NCBI RefSeq assembly: GCF_001590835.1
Contig: NZ_LTAQ01000012.1
Location: 279,169 to 343,168 of the forward strand
DNA from: Bacillus gaemokensis
Lineage (GTDB): Bacteria; Bacillota; Bacilli; Bacillales; Bacillaceae_G
Direction: 5' to 3'
Length of the DNA: 64,000 bases
Shown in pieces: positions 15,965 to 25,184 of the stretch (its first letter is position 1; the number at the start of each line of letters is the position of its first letter). The position numbers were made by a program, and so were the translations under genes. A model generated the notes under the pieces. It did no database searches, was not told the DNA's origin, and saw only the letters and a list, made by a program, of their open reading frames with translations.

Positions 15965-18640
15965 CTATTCTTTTTTTGCTGGTTGATTCTTGATGAAGAA
16001 GTCCATTACATAAAATATTTCATCATCTGGAATTTGCACTTCAAACGTATTTTCAATTGGTTGCAGCGCTTTTTTTACTTTCATATACATCCAGTATTCA
16101 TCTTGTCTACGCGCTTCTTTATTAGGATAAGGGAGAAGGCTTTCCCCTTTTTGGAGGCGATCAATCATACAGCTCATATGCAAAATAACGCCCATTAAAC
16201 TATCGGGGTTGAGCTGCAGAGAAATCATTTCCTGAATTGTATTTAAGGAGTAACGAATGGTTTTAATCATTAGTGCTCCGTCATCACGCTGCATTTGTTG
16301 TCCAAGAATATCAGCCATTTTTGCATATGTTTCTTCGTACATAATTAATTCTTGAATCGGCTGAATTGCTTTATAGTTTACAATGTCTTGGAAATGATAG
16401 GTCAAACATGGAACCTGGACATCAAAGTTTGTCACAATGCAAATCATATTACGTTCTTTCTTGATGTTTTCAATCATTTTTGTTAAATCTTTTTCGTGAA
16501 CGATGCTAATTGGAATAATCTCAATTAAATCTTTATCGAATCGTAAATAGTTCTCAAGCATTTTTTGAATGGCTAATGCGCTGCCTTCGCCAGTTAAACA
16601 AGCTGTTAGAATAACGGATTTCATTGGCGTAAGTGGCTTTTTCTTTTCTTCTTGTAGGTTCAGATAAAACGGCGTTAAGTTTTTTACAGTTTCATACAAC
16701 GCATCTAAAGAGTAACCGAGCTGAGCTTTTCGCGCAGCTTCTAGTACATGTGGTGTACTTGTCATAGAAAGGACACGTACCGGAATATGAAATTCGGTTT
16801 CTAATATATCTCCAATATAAGCAAGTGAGCCCATGTCGACAAGTAAGAGGAGTCCATTGATATGCCCGAGTGTCTTCATGTACACTTTTACTCGTTCTAA
16901 GAAATCTTTCGGTGATTCATGAAGCGGCATATCGATTCCAGTAACGTCATCAATGCCGAGTAGTTCGTTCGCAACATTTGCCATTTCTGTTGCAATACCG
17001 TTGCCGTGAGCTAAGATTAATACTTTTACGTCAGCTTGTGAGGAGGGGATAGGATCCACTACAAAAAACATCGTTAAAAATCCAGCTTCATCAATTGGCA
17101 TTGTGATTTGCAATTCTTCTTCTAAAAGCTGAATGCACTGCATGGCTACAGAGAAAGCTTCTTTATATTTCGTGCGAATTTGATTTAGCTGTGGGTGGTG
17201 AATTTGTTTGCCACCTTGCAAGCGTTGTAAAGTTGTCTGTACATGTAAACTTAAAGCGAGAAATATTTTTTCATCAAATGTCTTAGATAAATATTTTTCT
17301 GCTAGTTCGGCGATTTTTTCACATACGGAAACAATGTTCGGGTCGACAATTTTAAAGACATTTTCATGAGTTGTCTTCTTAGACATTTGATTAAAATACT
17401 GGACGAAGAAGCTTTGGATATCATTTTCTATTAGTAAATCCAATTCTTTTTCTTCAATGCCACGAGCTTGTAGTTCCTCGTATTTATGATCGATGTAATC
17501 ATAAATGGAAGAGCGTGTGTTTTCTGTTTTGTGTTTGCTCCAGCCTTCGTCACTTGTAAATACAAAGGTCTCATTAGGTACTTGATACAAATGGCGACTT
17601 TTTCTTTCAATAAATAGTCCTTCTTTCATGTACCATGGTAGGTCGGTACTTGAAACGCGGACAGAGTCTCTTTTTTTTGTTACAAAATCAGAATAAGCTT
17701 TCGCACAGGCAATTTGTACATCTGTTTTTAATTGTCCAATATTGTTTGGACATTGATAAAAGACGAACGAACGCATTGCGTTAGGGCTGACATGAATCTT
17801 TTTCCGTAAGCGAATCGCTTCATTTGTGAAAAACAGCTGTAAGAGAGCGAATCGTTCCTGATGTGTCCGCTCTCGAAGTGGTGGCAATGTTACGGTCATC
17901 GGAATACGTCTTGTAAATGTTTTTAATAAAAATGAATTTGGTTCTTCAGTTGTTGCAGTAATAATTAATACTTTTGCCTTGCGTTCGTTCTCTGTTTCTC
18001 CAAGGCGTCGATATACACCGCGGTCAATAAATGTGAATAGCATTTCTTGACCTTCCGGCGGAAGACGGTGTACTTCATCTAGGAAGAGAATGCCTTCATT
18101 GGCTTTCTCAATTAATCCTTTTTGATCATTCGCGCCTGTATAGGCACCTTTTTTTATCCCGAAAAGCTGTCCAAGCAAGAGCTGTGGATTGTTTGCATAA
18201 TCTGCACAGTTAAAAACGATAAATGGTGCACCTTTTGGAAGCTGATTAACTTCAATTGCGTATTCATGCATTAAAGAGGCAAACATAGACTTCCCGACAC
18301 CTGTTTCACCAAGTAACAATGTATGCATCCCGCTCGGAGGATAGAGCACAGCGGCCTTTGCTTTTTCAATCGCAATTTTTAGGCTTTGGTTTTCTTTTGC
18401 AAAGGCATCGAGTAAAGTAATATCTTGTGAAGGCGTTTCCATATGGACATTAGTTCTTAAATAGAAACGGACAGGACGTGTTCCTGTTTTCGATAAAAGA
18501 TTCTCTTTCACAAGTTTATTTAAATCACTACTAACGTTTGCACGGTCTAGCTGTAGAAGTGTAGCGAGTTCAGATGCTGTTACACCTTCTGGGTAATTCC
18601 CCTTTTGTATGGCGTCATAAATGAGGTCCATTCGTTTCAT
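15965..18640 (-). CDS. LevR/CelR-type sigma-54-dependent PTS-regulated activator
   Basis: 891-residue activator. The domains in order are: N-terminal helix-turn-helix (1-60); AAA+ ATPase with Walker A GETGVGKS (111-118), sigma-54 contact loop GAYTGA (165-170, Tyr instead of the usual Phe) and LFLDEV (185-190); PRD1 (about 430-535, His466); EIIA-mannose-like (about 538-665, His545 in LAHGNGIATEMANVANEL); EIIB-like (about 674-770, Cys681 in TACLTGEGSA); and PRD2 (about 785-890, His821). ATG follows GAGGTG. It is the obvious driver of the sigma-54 chb promoter 6 kb away, activated or silenced by PTS phosphorylation. Confidence 0.92.
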   Translation of the reverse strand: MKRMDLIYDAIQKGNYPEGVTASELATLLQLDRANVSSDLNKLVKENLLSKTGTRPVRFYLRTNVHMETPSQDITLLDAFAKENQSLKIAIEKAKAAVLYPPSGMHTLLLGETGVGKSMFASLMHEYAIEVNQLPKGAPFIVFNCADYANNPQLLLGQLFGIKKGAYTGANDQKGLIEKANEGILFLDEVHRLPPEGQEMLFTFIDRGVYRRLGETENERKAKVLIITATTEEPNSFLLKTFTRRIPMTVTLPPLRERTHQERFALLQLFFTNEAIRLRKKIHVSPNAMRSFVFYQCPNNIGQLKTDVQIACAKAYSDFVTKKRDSVRVSSTDLPWYMKEGLFIERKSRHLYQVPNETFVFTSDEGWSKHKTENTRSSIYDYIDHKYEELQARGIEEKELDLLIENDIQSFFVQYFNQMSKKTTHENVFKIVDPNIVSVCEKIAELAEKYLSKTFDEKIFLALSLHVQTTLQRLQGGKQIHHPQLNQIRTKYKEAFSVAMQCIQLLEEELQITMPIDEAGFLTMFFVVDPIPSSQADVKVLILAHGNGIATEMANVANELLGIDDVTGIDMPLHESPKDFLERVKVYMKTLGHINGLLLLVDMGSLAYIGDILETEFHIPVRVLSMTSTPHVLEAARKAQLGYSLDALYETVKNLTPFYLNLQEEKKKPLTPMKSVILTACLTGEGSALAIQKMLENYLRFDKDLIEIIPISIVHEKDLTKMIENIKKERNMICIVTNFDVQVPCLTYHFQDIVNYKAIQPIQELIMYEETYAKMADILGQQMQRDDGALMIKTIRYSLNTIQEMISLQLNPDSLMGVILHMSCMIDRLQKGESLLPYPNKEARRQDEYWMYMKVKKALQPIENTFEVQIPDDEIFYVMDFFIKNQPAKKE

Positions 18641-18715
18641 TTTTCTTCACCTCGAAACTTCATCACTATTTAAAATTTTACACAAAAATAGGAATTGAGG
18701 GAAGAGAAAAAAACA

Positions 18716-18743
18716 AACAGCTCTAGTATATACTAAAGCTGTT
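18716..18743 (-). terminator. Terminator of the polysaccharide deacetylase
   Basis: AACAGCT...AGCTGTT hairpin with a TAGTATATACTA core and T7 on the minus strand. It overlaps the stop codon. Confidence 0.85.
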
Positions 18744-19482
18744 ACAATCTTGTGTCCTTCCAGAAGTTTACTTCTAAATGGGAAGAAGGATTATAAGGAA
18801 GAAGTGTATATCCTTTTGCTTGAAGATAGTCGATAACTTTCGGAAGGATTTTCACAGTGACACTAGAATCGTGCATTAAAATGACCTCAATTTGTTCATC
18901 ACTTTGGTTCATAACTCGCTCGAGTATGGAGGAAGGATTGTGATAGCTTTTCCAGTCATATGTATCGATTGTCCAATCCCACATTTTATAATGAGCAGAA
19001 ACGAGTGCATCGCGATAATTCTTTTTTAGATAAGGCATACTACCATATGGAACTCGCACAAGGTGCGTATCCAAATTTGTTGCCTGACGAACGATTGAAC
19101 GGGTCTGCTCCATTTCGGAAATCAAAACGGATGGGTCACCGGTATATAGGCGTTTTACATCATGAGACATGCTGTGAAGTCCGATATAATGACCTTCTCG
19201 TATGAGACGTTTCATTGTTTGTGGATAATGTGAAGCTTTTCCACCGATGACAAAGAAAGTAGCTTTCCCATGTTTTTGTTCTAAGATGTTTAAAATTTGT
19301 GATGTGTATTTGTTCGGCCCATCATCAAATGTTAAGTACGCAATCTTTTTCGGAGTCGCGGCAGTCTGGACAGTAGAGTGAGATTCAAGTGGAGAGTTAG
19401 CTGCTGCGTCCATATTAGATATCAAACATGTAGTCATACTTAAAAATATAATAATGCATCGAAATATTTGCTTCATCATCAT
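18742..19482 (-). CDS. Exported polysaccharide deacetylase (NodB domain, CE4)
   Basis: 246 residues. The signal peptide spans about 1-28 (MMMKQIF..., ending near NMDAAA), followed by a NodB homology domain. All CE4 motifs are present: TFDDGP, the metal histidines in HSMSHD, RVPYGS in place of the usual R-P-P-Y-G, DWTIDTYDW and LMHDS. It should remove N-acetyl groups from peptidoglycan or a wall polymer outside the cell. The start ATG at 19482 follows GAGGG by five bases; the frame continues further upstream without a site. It is one of many CE4 enzymes in the cereus group and the substrate is not determinable here. Confidence 0.88.
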   Translation of the reverse strand: MMMKQIFRCIIIFLSMTTCLISNMDAAANSPLESHSTVQTAATPKKIAYLTFDDGPNKYTSQILNILEQKHGKATFFVIGGKASHYPQTMKRLIREGHYIGLHSMSHDVKRLYTGDPSVLISEMEQTRSIVRQATNLDTHLVRVPYGSMPYLKKNYRDALVSAHYKMWDWTIDTYDWKSYHNPSSILERVMNQSDEQIEVILMHDSSVTVKILPKVIDYLQAKGYTLLPYNPSSHLEVNFWKDTRL

Positions 19483-19610
19483 ACTCACCCTCAGTCTAAC
19501 AATCAAAGATGTAAAGAGGGAATCAAGATACTTTTCGTATTATCCTCTTTGTATGTATAGCTTTCTCCAATAGAGGAACTCTCAAACAAACTATATTTTG
19601 GAAATGAAAA

Positions 19611-19647
19611 AAATAGCATCCTCTCTTAAAAAGAAAGGATGCTATTT
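19611..19647 (-). terminator. Terminator of tagO
   Basis: 17-base arms AAATAGCATCC.../...GGATGCTATTT with a minus-strand T run. Confidence 0.88.
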
Positions 19648-19680
19648 GAATATTACGTATTAATCAAGGCAATACTATAA

Positions 19681-20754
19681 TTATTCTTCACGTTTTTTTA
19701 CTTTTTTATAGAAGGAAAGAATTGGTTTGTAGCGTTCGTGCACAAGACCAATTATTTCTGCTACGATTTCAGTAAAGAAGATTAACGCAAACAGAAGAAT
19801 AATGGACGCCCATAAAGTAGCGCTAGTGAAAATAATTGCATTTACACTAAAGAAAATACCAAAGGCGTAAATGATAAGTACCGTCTTACGATGAGAGAAG
19901 CCCATTGCTAATAGACGATGATGTAAATGCGATTTATCTGGCGCAGAAATTGGTTTTTTATTTACAATACGTCTAATAATCGCAAATGTTGTATCGAAGA
20001 TCGGTACACCTAAAATGATAATGGGAACAAGGAAGCTGAATAACGTTACACTTTTGTATAATCCGAGTAACGATATAACAGAAATGCAGTATCCTAAAAA
20101 TAATGCACCTGTATCTCCCATGAAAATTTTTGCTGGATGGAAGTTATAGAATAAAAATCCAATTGTACTTGCAAGAGCAATTAATGCGAGCGGTAGAATG
20201 ATGGCTGTACCAGTACCAATTGGACTCGTAAAGGCCATATAAGCTAACGTTGCAAGAACGATGGATGAAATTCCAGCAGACAGTCCATCTAATCCATCGA
20301 TTAAGTTAATAGCGTTTGTAATACCTACAATCCAGAATACTGAAATTGGGTAGGCAAGAATACCGAGTTCAGTATCTCCCAAGATAGGAATGTACAGTAC
20401 CTGAACTAATAATCCACTTTTTACAATGAGTGCAGCAACTAATAGTTGTCCACCGAATTTTACTTTTGCTGATAATTCATACATATCATCTAAAATACCG
20501 ATGATAACGATGATAACAGCACCTAAGCTTATTGATAGCATTCTTTGTTCATATAATCCACTAACAACAAATCCTACAGCTACACCAATGAAAATTGCCA
20601 GTCCACCTAGACGAGGCATAATTTTTTGGTGTACTTTACGCGCGTTTGGCTTATCTGTTGCTCCGATTTTAAATGCTAATTTGATTACCAAAGGAGTAAC
20701 AATTAATACAGTAATGAAAGATGCCAAAACTGCATAAATCACTTGTGAGTCCAT
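19681..20754 (-). CDS. tagO: Undecaprenyl-phosphate GlcNAc-1-P transferase
   Basis: 357-residue polyprenol sugar-phosphate transferase (TagO/WecA type). It starts wall teichoic acid or other secondary wall polymers by loading GlcNAc-1-P on the lipid carrier. About eleven membrane helices carry the catalytic motifs DDMYELSAKVKF, NAINLIDGLDGL, the Asp in FMGDTGALFLG and the histidine cluster HLHHRLL. ATG follows AAGGTGGGG. It is divergent from ugd across a long intergenic region, near mnaA and an LCP ligase, which together outline wall-polymer synthesis. Confidence 0.93.
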   Translation of the reverse strand: MDSQVIYAVLASFITVLIVTPLVIKLAFKIGATDKPNARKVHQKIMPRLGGLAIFIGVAVGFVVSGLYEQRMLSISLGAVIIVIIGILDDMYELSAKVKFGGQLLVAALIVKSGLLVQVLYIPILGDTELGILAYPISVFWIVGITNAINLIDGLDGLSAGISSIVLATLAYMAFTSPIGTGTAIILPLALIALASTIGFLFYNFHPAKIFMGDTGALFLGYCISVISLLGLYKSVTLFSFLVPIIILGVPIFDTTFAIIRRIVNKKPISAPDKSHLHHRLLAMGFSHRKTVLIIYAFGIFFSVNAIIFTSATLWASIILLFALIFFTEIVAEIIGLVHERYKPILSFYKKVKKREE

Positions 20755-21110
20755 TAATACCCCACCTTTTATATTTTAACGTAATTTTTGAACAAGTTAT
20801 CTGAAAATTATGATGTTTGTTTGCAGGCTCATAACATATGGTATCACAAAAAGATTAGAATTCAATCTTTTTTTCTATCCACTGTAATTGGAAATAGATA
20901 AAATATATGACAAATTTGTGATGAATGCGATGCCATACAACAAGGTTACAAAATCTTTACAGTATACAGTGTAAGGATTTCAAAAGACATGCTAGCTCTT
21001 GATAGAAGGCTATTGAATATCGGAAATACTAAAATTTCTTTACTATAAGTGTTACACCTTAAAATACTTACGTTTCGCGTTAAAATATGGAAAGGCTATA
21101 GTTTGAAGCT

Positions 21111-21206
21111 ATGAAGCGATTTGTAAAGCAATATGCAAAAAAATTACTGTTATTTTACAAAATCTTAAAAAAGAAAGAGAAGATATTTCATATAATAAAG
21201 AGGTGA
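21111..21206 (+). CDS. Possible 31-aa cationic peptide
   Basis: An ATG with a distant GGAAAGG opens 31 codons rich in Lys and hydrophobic residues (MKRFVKQYAKKLLLFYKI..., ends FHIIKR). It could form an amphipathic helix. Its TGA lies inside the ribosome site of the next small frame, so the two could be coupled. The start context is weak and the AT-rich composition could produce this by chance. Confidence 0.25.
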   Translation: MKRFVKQYAKKLLLFYKILKKKEKIFHIIKR

Positions 21207-21210
21207 GGGC

Positions 21211-21264
21211 TTGAACAAATCTTCTAGTGATATCATCTCATTTTATCCGGCTATTGGCTGGTAA
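21211..21264 (+). CDS. Possible 17-aa leader peptide before ugd
   Basis: TTG preceded by AAGAGGTGAG, a near-ideal ribosome site, opens 17 codons reading MNKSSSDIISFYPAIGW and then TAA. The site is stronger than that of the ugd gene itself. A hairpin and 170 bases separate it from ugd. It could be a leader peptide or a small secreted peptide; I do not recognise it. Confidence 0.35.
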   Translation: MNKSSSDIISFYPAIGW

Positions 21265-21437
21265 TAATCTTCCCGCCGATTTTCACCTTAGTATGAAGCG
21301 AAAAAGGTGTCCTGTATTCATTTTGTTATGAAAGGGGGAAGTGCAGGGGGATATGTAATTGATATAGAAATGAACATGTCTTCTGCTTTTTTACTATATA
21401 CGAAATGAAAATTGTAGTGCCCTGTGCGGAAAATGTA

Positions 21438-22763
21438 ATGAAAATTACGGTGATAGGTACTGGATATGTAGGATTAATTACGGGAGTTGGATTAGCGACA
21501 TTAGGTCATTTTGTTACGTGTTTTGATCTAGATAAGGGAAAGATAGAACGAATAAAGCAGGGAGATATGCCAATTTATGAACCTGGTTTAGAGGAATTAG
21601 TAGAGGCAGCCTTTGAAGAGGGCTCTTTAACATTCACATCAAATAGAACTGAGGCGTTTGCCTGTGCGGAGTATGTATTTATTGCGGTGGGAACTCCTTC
21701 TTTACCGGATGGTACAGCAGATTTAACATATATTCGGAATGCTTGTTATGATATTGGTACGTATGTAAATTCGAATGTAATTGTTATTACGAAAAGTACA
21801 GTACCTGTAGGAACGAATGATCAAATGAAAGAATGGATTGAGGAGAAGCTGCAAGCACAGCATAGGATACATATGGTATCCAATCCTGAGTTTTTACGTG
21901 AAGGATCTGGTATACATGATTTTTTTCATGGCGATCGTATTGTAATTGGAGCAAATTCCAAGGAAACTGCACAGAAGGTAGAGACACTATATAGTGAGCT
22001 CGAGATTCATACATTTATTACAGACGTTCGCAGTGCGGAAATGATTAAGTATGCTTCTAATGCTTTCTTAGCAACAAAAATTAGTTTTATAAATGAAATC
22101 TCAAATATATGTGAAAAAGTGGGAACAGATGTACTAGAGGTAGCAGCTGGAATGGGAATGGATCAGCGAATCGGTTCTCACTTCTTACAAGCTGGTATTG
22201 GTTATGGGGGTTCTTGTTTTCCAAAGGATACAAATGCTCTTGTACAAATTGCAGGAAATGTTGCGCATGATTTTAGATTGTTAAAAGCCGTGATTGAAGT
22301 CAATAATAAGCAACAATTATTACTTATCGAGAAGGCAAAAAAGGTAATGGGTGTGAGTGGAAAAAGAGTTGCAGTGCTTGGAGCGGCCTTTAAACCCAAT
22401 ACGGATGATATTAGGGAAGCACCATCTCTTGTCATCATAAAAGAGCTAGTGCAGATGGGAGCAAATGTAGTCGTATATGATCCGCGGGCTATTTCTCATG
22501 TGAGAGAGCTATTTGGTACCAAAGTAGAGTATGCTGATAATGTGGATGAGGCAATTATGGAAACGAGCGCAGTTTTTATCGTAACTGAATGGGAATACAT
22601 ACGATCTTATCCGTTAGAAAGGTATGTAAAACTTATGAGGGAGCCTATTTTATTTGATGGGAGAAATTGTTATACTAGGAAGGATGTTGAGAAACACAGA
22701 ATGGATTACTATTCTGTAGGGAGAAAGAGCATCCAGAATAATAGAGTTCCTACCATCTATTAA
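21438..22763 (+). CDS. ugd: UDP-glucose 6-dehydrogenase
   Basis: 441-residue NAD-dependent enzyme (TuaD/YwqF/Ugd family) that makes UDP-glucuronate, a precursor for acidic wall or capsule polysaccharides. The Rossmann motif VIGTGYVGL is at the start, KSTVPVGT in the middle and the catalytic Cys in GYGGSCFPKD. I start at ATG 21438, where the family begins; an in-frame ATG at 21405 would add 11 residues and neither has a strong ribosome site. The next gene mnaA also makes nucleotide sugars. Confidence 0.92.
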   Translation: MKITVIGTGYVGLITGVGLATLGHFVTCFDLDKGKIERIKQGDMPIYEPGLEELVEAAFEEGSLTFTSNRTEAFACAEYVFIAVGTPSLPDGTADLTYIRNACYDIGTYVNSNVIVITKSTVPVGTNDQMKEWIEEKLQAQHRIHMVSNPEFLREGSGIHDFFHGDRIVIGANSKETAQKVETLYSELEIHTFITDVRSAEMIKYASNAFLATKISFINEISNICEKVGTDVLEVAAGMGMDQRIGSHFLQAGIGYGGSCFPKDTNALVQIAGNVAHDFRLLKAVIEVNNKQQLLLIEKAKKVMGVSGKRVAVLGAAFKPNTDDIREAPSLVIIKELVQMGANVVVYDPRAISHVRELFGTKVEYADNVDEAIMETSAVFIVTEWEYIRSYPLERYVKLMREPILFDGRNCYTRKDVEKHRMDYYSVGRKSIQNNRVPTIY

Positions 22764-22857
22764 GAACACTTTTTTTGTCCTTTTGGGTTCTCATATATAA
22801 TGGAAATGTAACAATGCTAGCAAATAGTGTAACTAGTGAAAGAAAAGAGGCAGTGAA

Positions 22858-23976
22858 ATGACTGAACGTTTAAAAGTAATGACGATTTTTGGAACACGTC
22901 CGGAAGCGATCAAAATGGCACCTCTTGTGTTAGAGTTGCAAAAACATCCGGAACAAATTGAATCGATTGTGACAGTGACAGCGCAGCATCGTCAAATGTT
23001 AGATCAAGTATTAGATATTTTCGGTATTACGCCAGACTTCGATTTGAATATTATGAAAGACCGCCAAACTTTAATTGATATTACAACGCGTGGTTTAGAA
23101 GGTTTAGATAAAGTAATGAAAGAAGCGAAGCCACATATCGTTCTTGTACATGGTGATACAACAACGACGTTTATCGCGAGTCTTGCTGCTTTTTATAATC
23201 AAATTCCAATTGGTCATGTTGAAGCTGGACTTCGTACGTGGGATAAATATTCTCCATATCCGGAAGAGATGAACCGCCAATTAACAGGTGTAATGGCAGA
23301 TCTTCATTTCTCTCCTACAGCAAAATCAGCAACAAACTTACAACAAGAAAATAAAGATGAAGCTCGTATTTTTGTAACAGGAAATACAGCAATTGACGCA
23401 CTGAAAACGACTGTAAAAGAAGAGTATAGTCACCCTGTACTAGAGAAGCTTGGAAATGATCGACTTGTACTTATGACAGCGCATCGCCGTGAAAATTTAG
23501 GAGAACCAATGCGCAACATGTTCCGTGCAATTAAACGTCTAGTTGAAAAGTACGAAGATGTACAAGTTGTATATCCTGTTCATATGAATCCTGTTGTTCG
23601 TGAAACAGCAAATGACATTTTAGGAGATCATAACCGCATTCATTTAATTGAACCGCTAGATGTAATTGATTTCCATAACGTTGCAGCACGTTCATACTTA
23701 ATGCTTACAGATTCTGGTGGTGTACAAGAGGAAGCTCCTTCCCTTGGTGTACCGGTTCTTGTTCTTCGTGATACGACAGAACGTCCAGAAGGCATCGAAG
23801 CAGGTACATTAAAGTTAGCAGGTACAGATGAAGAAACAATCTTTACACTTGCAGATGAATTGCTGTCTAACAAAGAAGCGCACGACAAAATGGCACAGGC
23901 ATCTAACCCTTACGGTGATGGTCTTGCTTCAGAGCGTATTGTGGAAGCGATCTTACAATATTTTAATAAAAAATAA
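22858..23976 (+). CDS. mnaA: UDP-N-acetylglucosamine 2-epimerase
   Basis: 372-residue non-hydrolysing epimerase (MnaA/WecB) that interconverts UDP-GlcNAc and UDP-ManNAc for teichoic acid or secondary-wall-polymer linkage units. Visible are FGTRPEAIKMAPL at the N-terminus, HGDTTTTF, HVEAGLRT, TAHRREN and the UDP-binding DSGGVQEEAPSLGVPVLVLR. ATG follows AAGAGGCAG. It shares a bidirectional terminator with the convergent LCP gene. In the cereus group ManNAc units are part of the polymer that anchors surface-layer proteins. Confidence 0.94.
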   Translation: MTERLKVMTIFGTRPEAIKMAPLVLELQKHPEQIESIVTVTAQHRQMLDQVLDIFGITPDFDLNIMKDRQTLIDITTRGLEGLDKVMKEAKPHIVLVHGDTTTTFIASLAAFYNQIPIGHVEAGLRTWDKYSPYPEEMNRQLTGVMADLHFSPTAKSATNLQQENKDEARIFVTGNTAIDALKTTVKEEYSHPVLEKLGNDRLVLMTAHRRENLGEPMRNMFRAIKRLVEKYEDVQVVYPVHMNPVVRETANDILGDHNRIHLIEPLDVIDFHNVAARSYLMLTDSGGVQEEAPSLGVPVLVLRDTTERPEGIEAGTLKLAGTDEETIFTLADELLSNKEAHDKMAQASNPYGDGLASERIVEAILQYFNKK

Positions 23977-23981
23977 GTAAA

Positions 23982-24032
23982 AAAGAGCCAATTCTTATAT
24001 CTGTTCATATAAGAATTGGCTCTTTCTTTTTT
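23982..24032. terminator. Bidirectional terminator mnaA / LCP gene
   Basis: Perfect 19-bp stem AAAGAGCCAATTCTTATAT with a six-base loop and T-rich tail. Confidence 0.93.
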
Positions 24033-24059
24033 GTATATTCATTTGGAAAGAAAGTAGTC

Positions 24060-25160
24060 CTACTGTTGATTTCGCATAATCCATTCCGCATTGGAATCTG
24101 TAGATGCAGGTGGTTGTCTTTTGTTTTCAGTAGGTGTGCTCTTTGAACTTGTATTCGTATTTGTATTTGTATCAGTCGTAGAATTTGTTTTTTGATTATC
24201 TTTTCCTAAGTTTTTCCGAATGGTATTACGAACTGTTTGAACACTCATTTCATCTGGAAGGAAGTAATAGATACCATCTAATTTTTTATCTTCACCTTCT
24301 AATTTAAGTGTTTGGATATTATTAGGATTAAATCCGGATAACTTATTATATAAGGAAAGTCCGTCCGATACAGGGATATCGGTCTTTACATATTTTCCTA
24401 CTACTTTTGTTAAGTCTTTAATCTTAAAGACTGTGGAAGCAGAATTGAGTTCATGGGCAACTGCGGCAAGTACTTGTCTTTGCCTTGTAGCGCGACCGTA
24501 ATCTCCATTTGGATCTTGTTTTCTCATACGTACATAGGCCAAAGCTTCTTCGCCATTTAGTTTTTGTTTTCCTTGTTTAAATTGAATCAGCTTGTAATAA
24601 TCTATATCAGAACGTTCTTCGAAGTCGAAAGGTACCTCGACTGTAATGCCACCAACAGCATCAACAATCCCTTTAAAGCCCTTGAAATCAATTTTAATAT
24701 AATGGTCGACAGGTACCCCTAAGAAATTTTCAACGGTTTCTACTGCCATTTTTTCTCCACCATAAGCATGTGCGGCATTAATTTTATCCTTTTTATTTTT
24801 TCCGGCGATTGTAACACGCGCATCACGTGGAATACTCATAAGCGAGACTTTTTGCGTGTTTGGATCCACTGTTGCAAACATAAGGGAGTCTGTACGACCA
24901 TTTTGACCATCGGTTGCATAATCTTCAATTCCCATAATGAGGATACTGAAAGGTTCTTTCGTAATTTGTACTTCCTCAGTTCTTAATTTGGACTTATCAC
25001 GTGTAAAACCACTATACATCTCCATGAGTGAAGAATAGGAAGTAAATGAGTAAAGTCCTATGCTTAAAATTAAGGCCATAAAAATGAGGTAGATGAAAAA
25101 TCTACGTCTGCGCTTTTTCTTAACTCTCCTTTTCTGGAGATGATGATGACGCTCTTCCAT
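24060..25160 (-). CDS. LytR-CpsA-Psr family wall-polymer ligase
   Basis: 366-residue LCP protein that transfers teichoic acid or related polymers from the lipid carrier to peptidoglycan. A basic cytoplasmic start (HHHLQKRRVKKKRRRR) precedes one membrane helix (about 22-44). The LCP domain follows with GRTDSLMFATVD, SIPRDARV and the arginines of YVRMRKQDPNGDYGRATRQR. A Thr/Asn/Ser-rich low-complexity tail ends the protein. ATG follows AAGGAG. It is next to tagO, ugd and mnaA, so it probably works on the polymer they start. Confidence 0.92.
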   Translation of the reverse strand: MEERHHHLQKRRVKKKRRRRFFIYLIFMALILSIGLYSFTSYSSLMEMYSGFTRDKSKLRTEEVQITKEPFSILIMGIEDYATDGQNGRTDSLMFATVDPNTQKVSLMSIPRDARVTIAGKNKKDKINAAHAYGGEKMAVETVENFLGVPVDHYIKIDFKGFKGIVDAVGGITVEVPFDFEERSDIDYYKLIQFKQGKQKLNGEEALAYVRMRKQDPNGDYGRATRQRQVLAAVAHELNSASTVFKIKDLTKVVGKYVKTDIPVSDGLSLYNKLSGFNPNNIQTLKLEGEDKKLDGIYYFLPDEMSVQTVRNTIRKNLGKDNQKTNSTTDTNTNTNTSSKSTPTENKRQPPASTDSNAEWIMRNQQ

Positions 25161-25184
25161 ACATAAACTCCTTTTAATCTTATG

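Larger units (their letters stand above)
20755..21437. other. Long intergenic region tagO/ugd with two tiny ORFs
   Basis: About 680 bases. It holds divergent promoters and a partial palindrome TTTACAGTATACAGTGTAA near 20956. Two short frames at 21111-21206 and 21211-21264 are listed separately. A CACCTT...AAGGTG hairpin lies near 21280-21310. No larger gene is visible. Confidence 0.6.
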
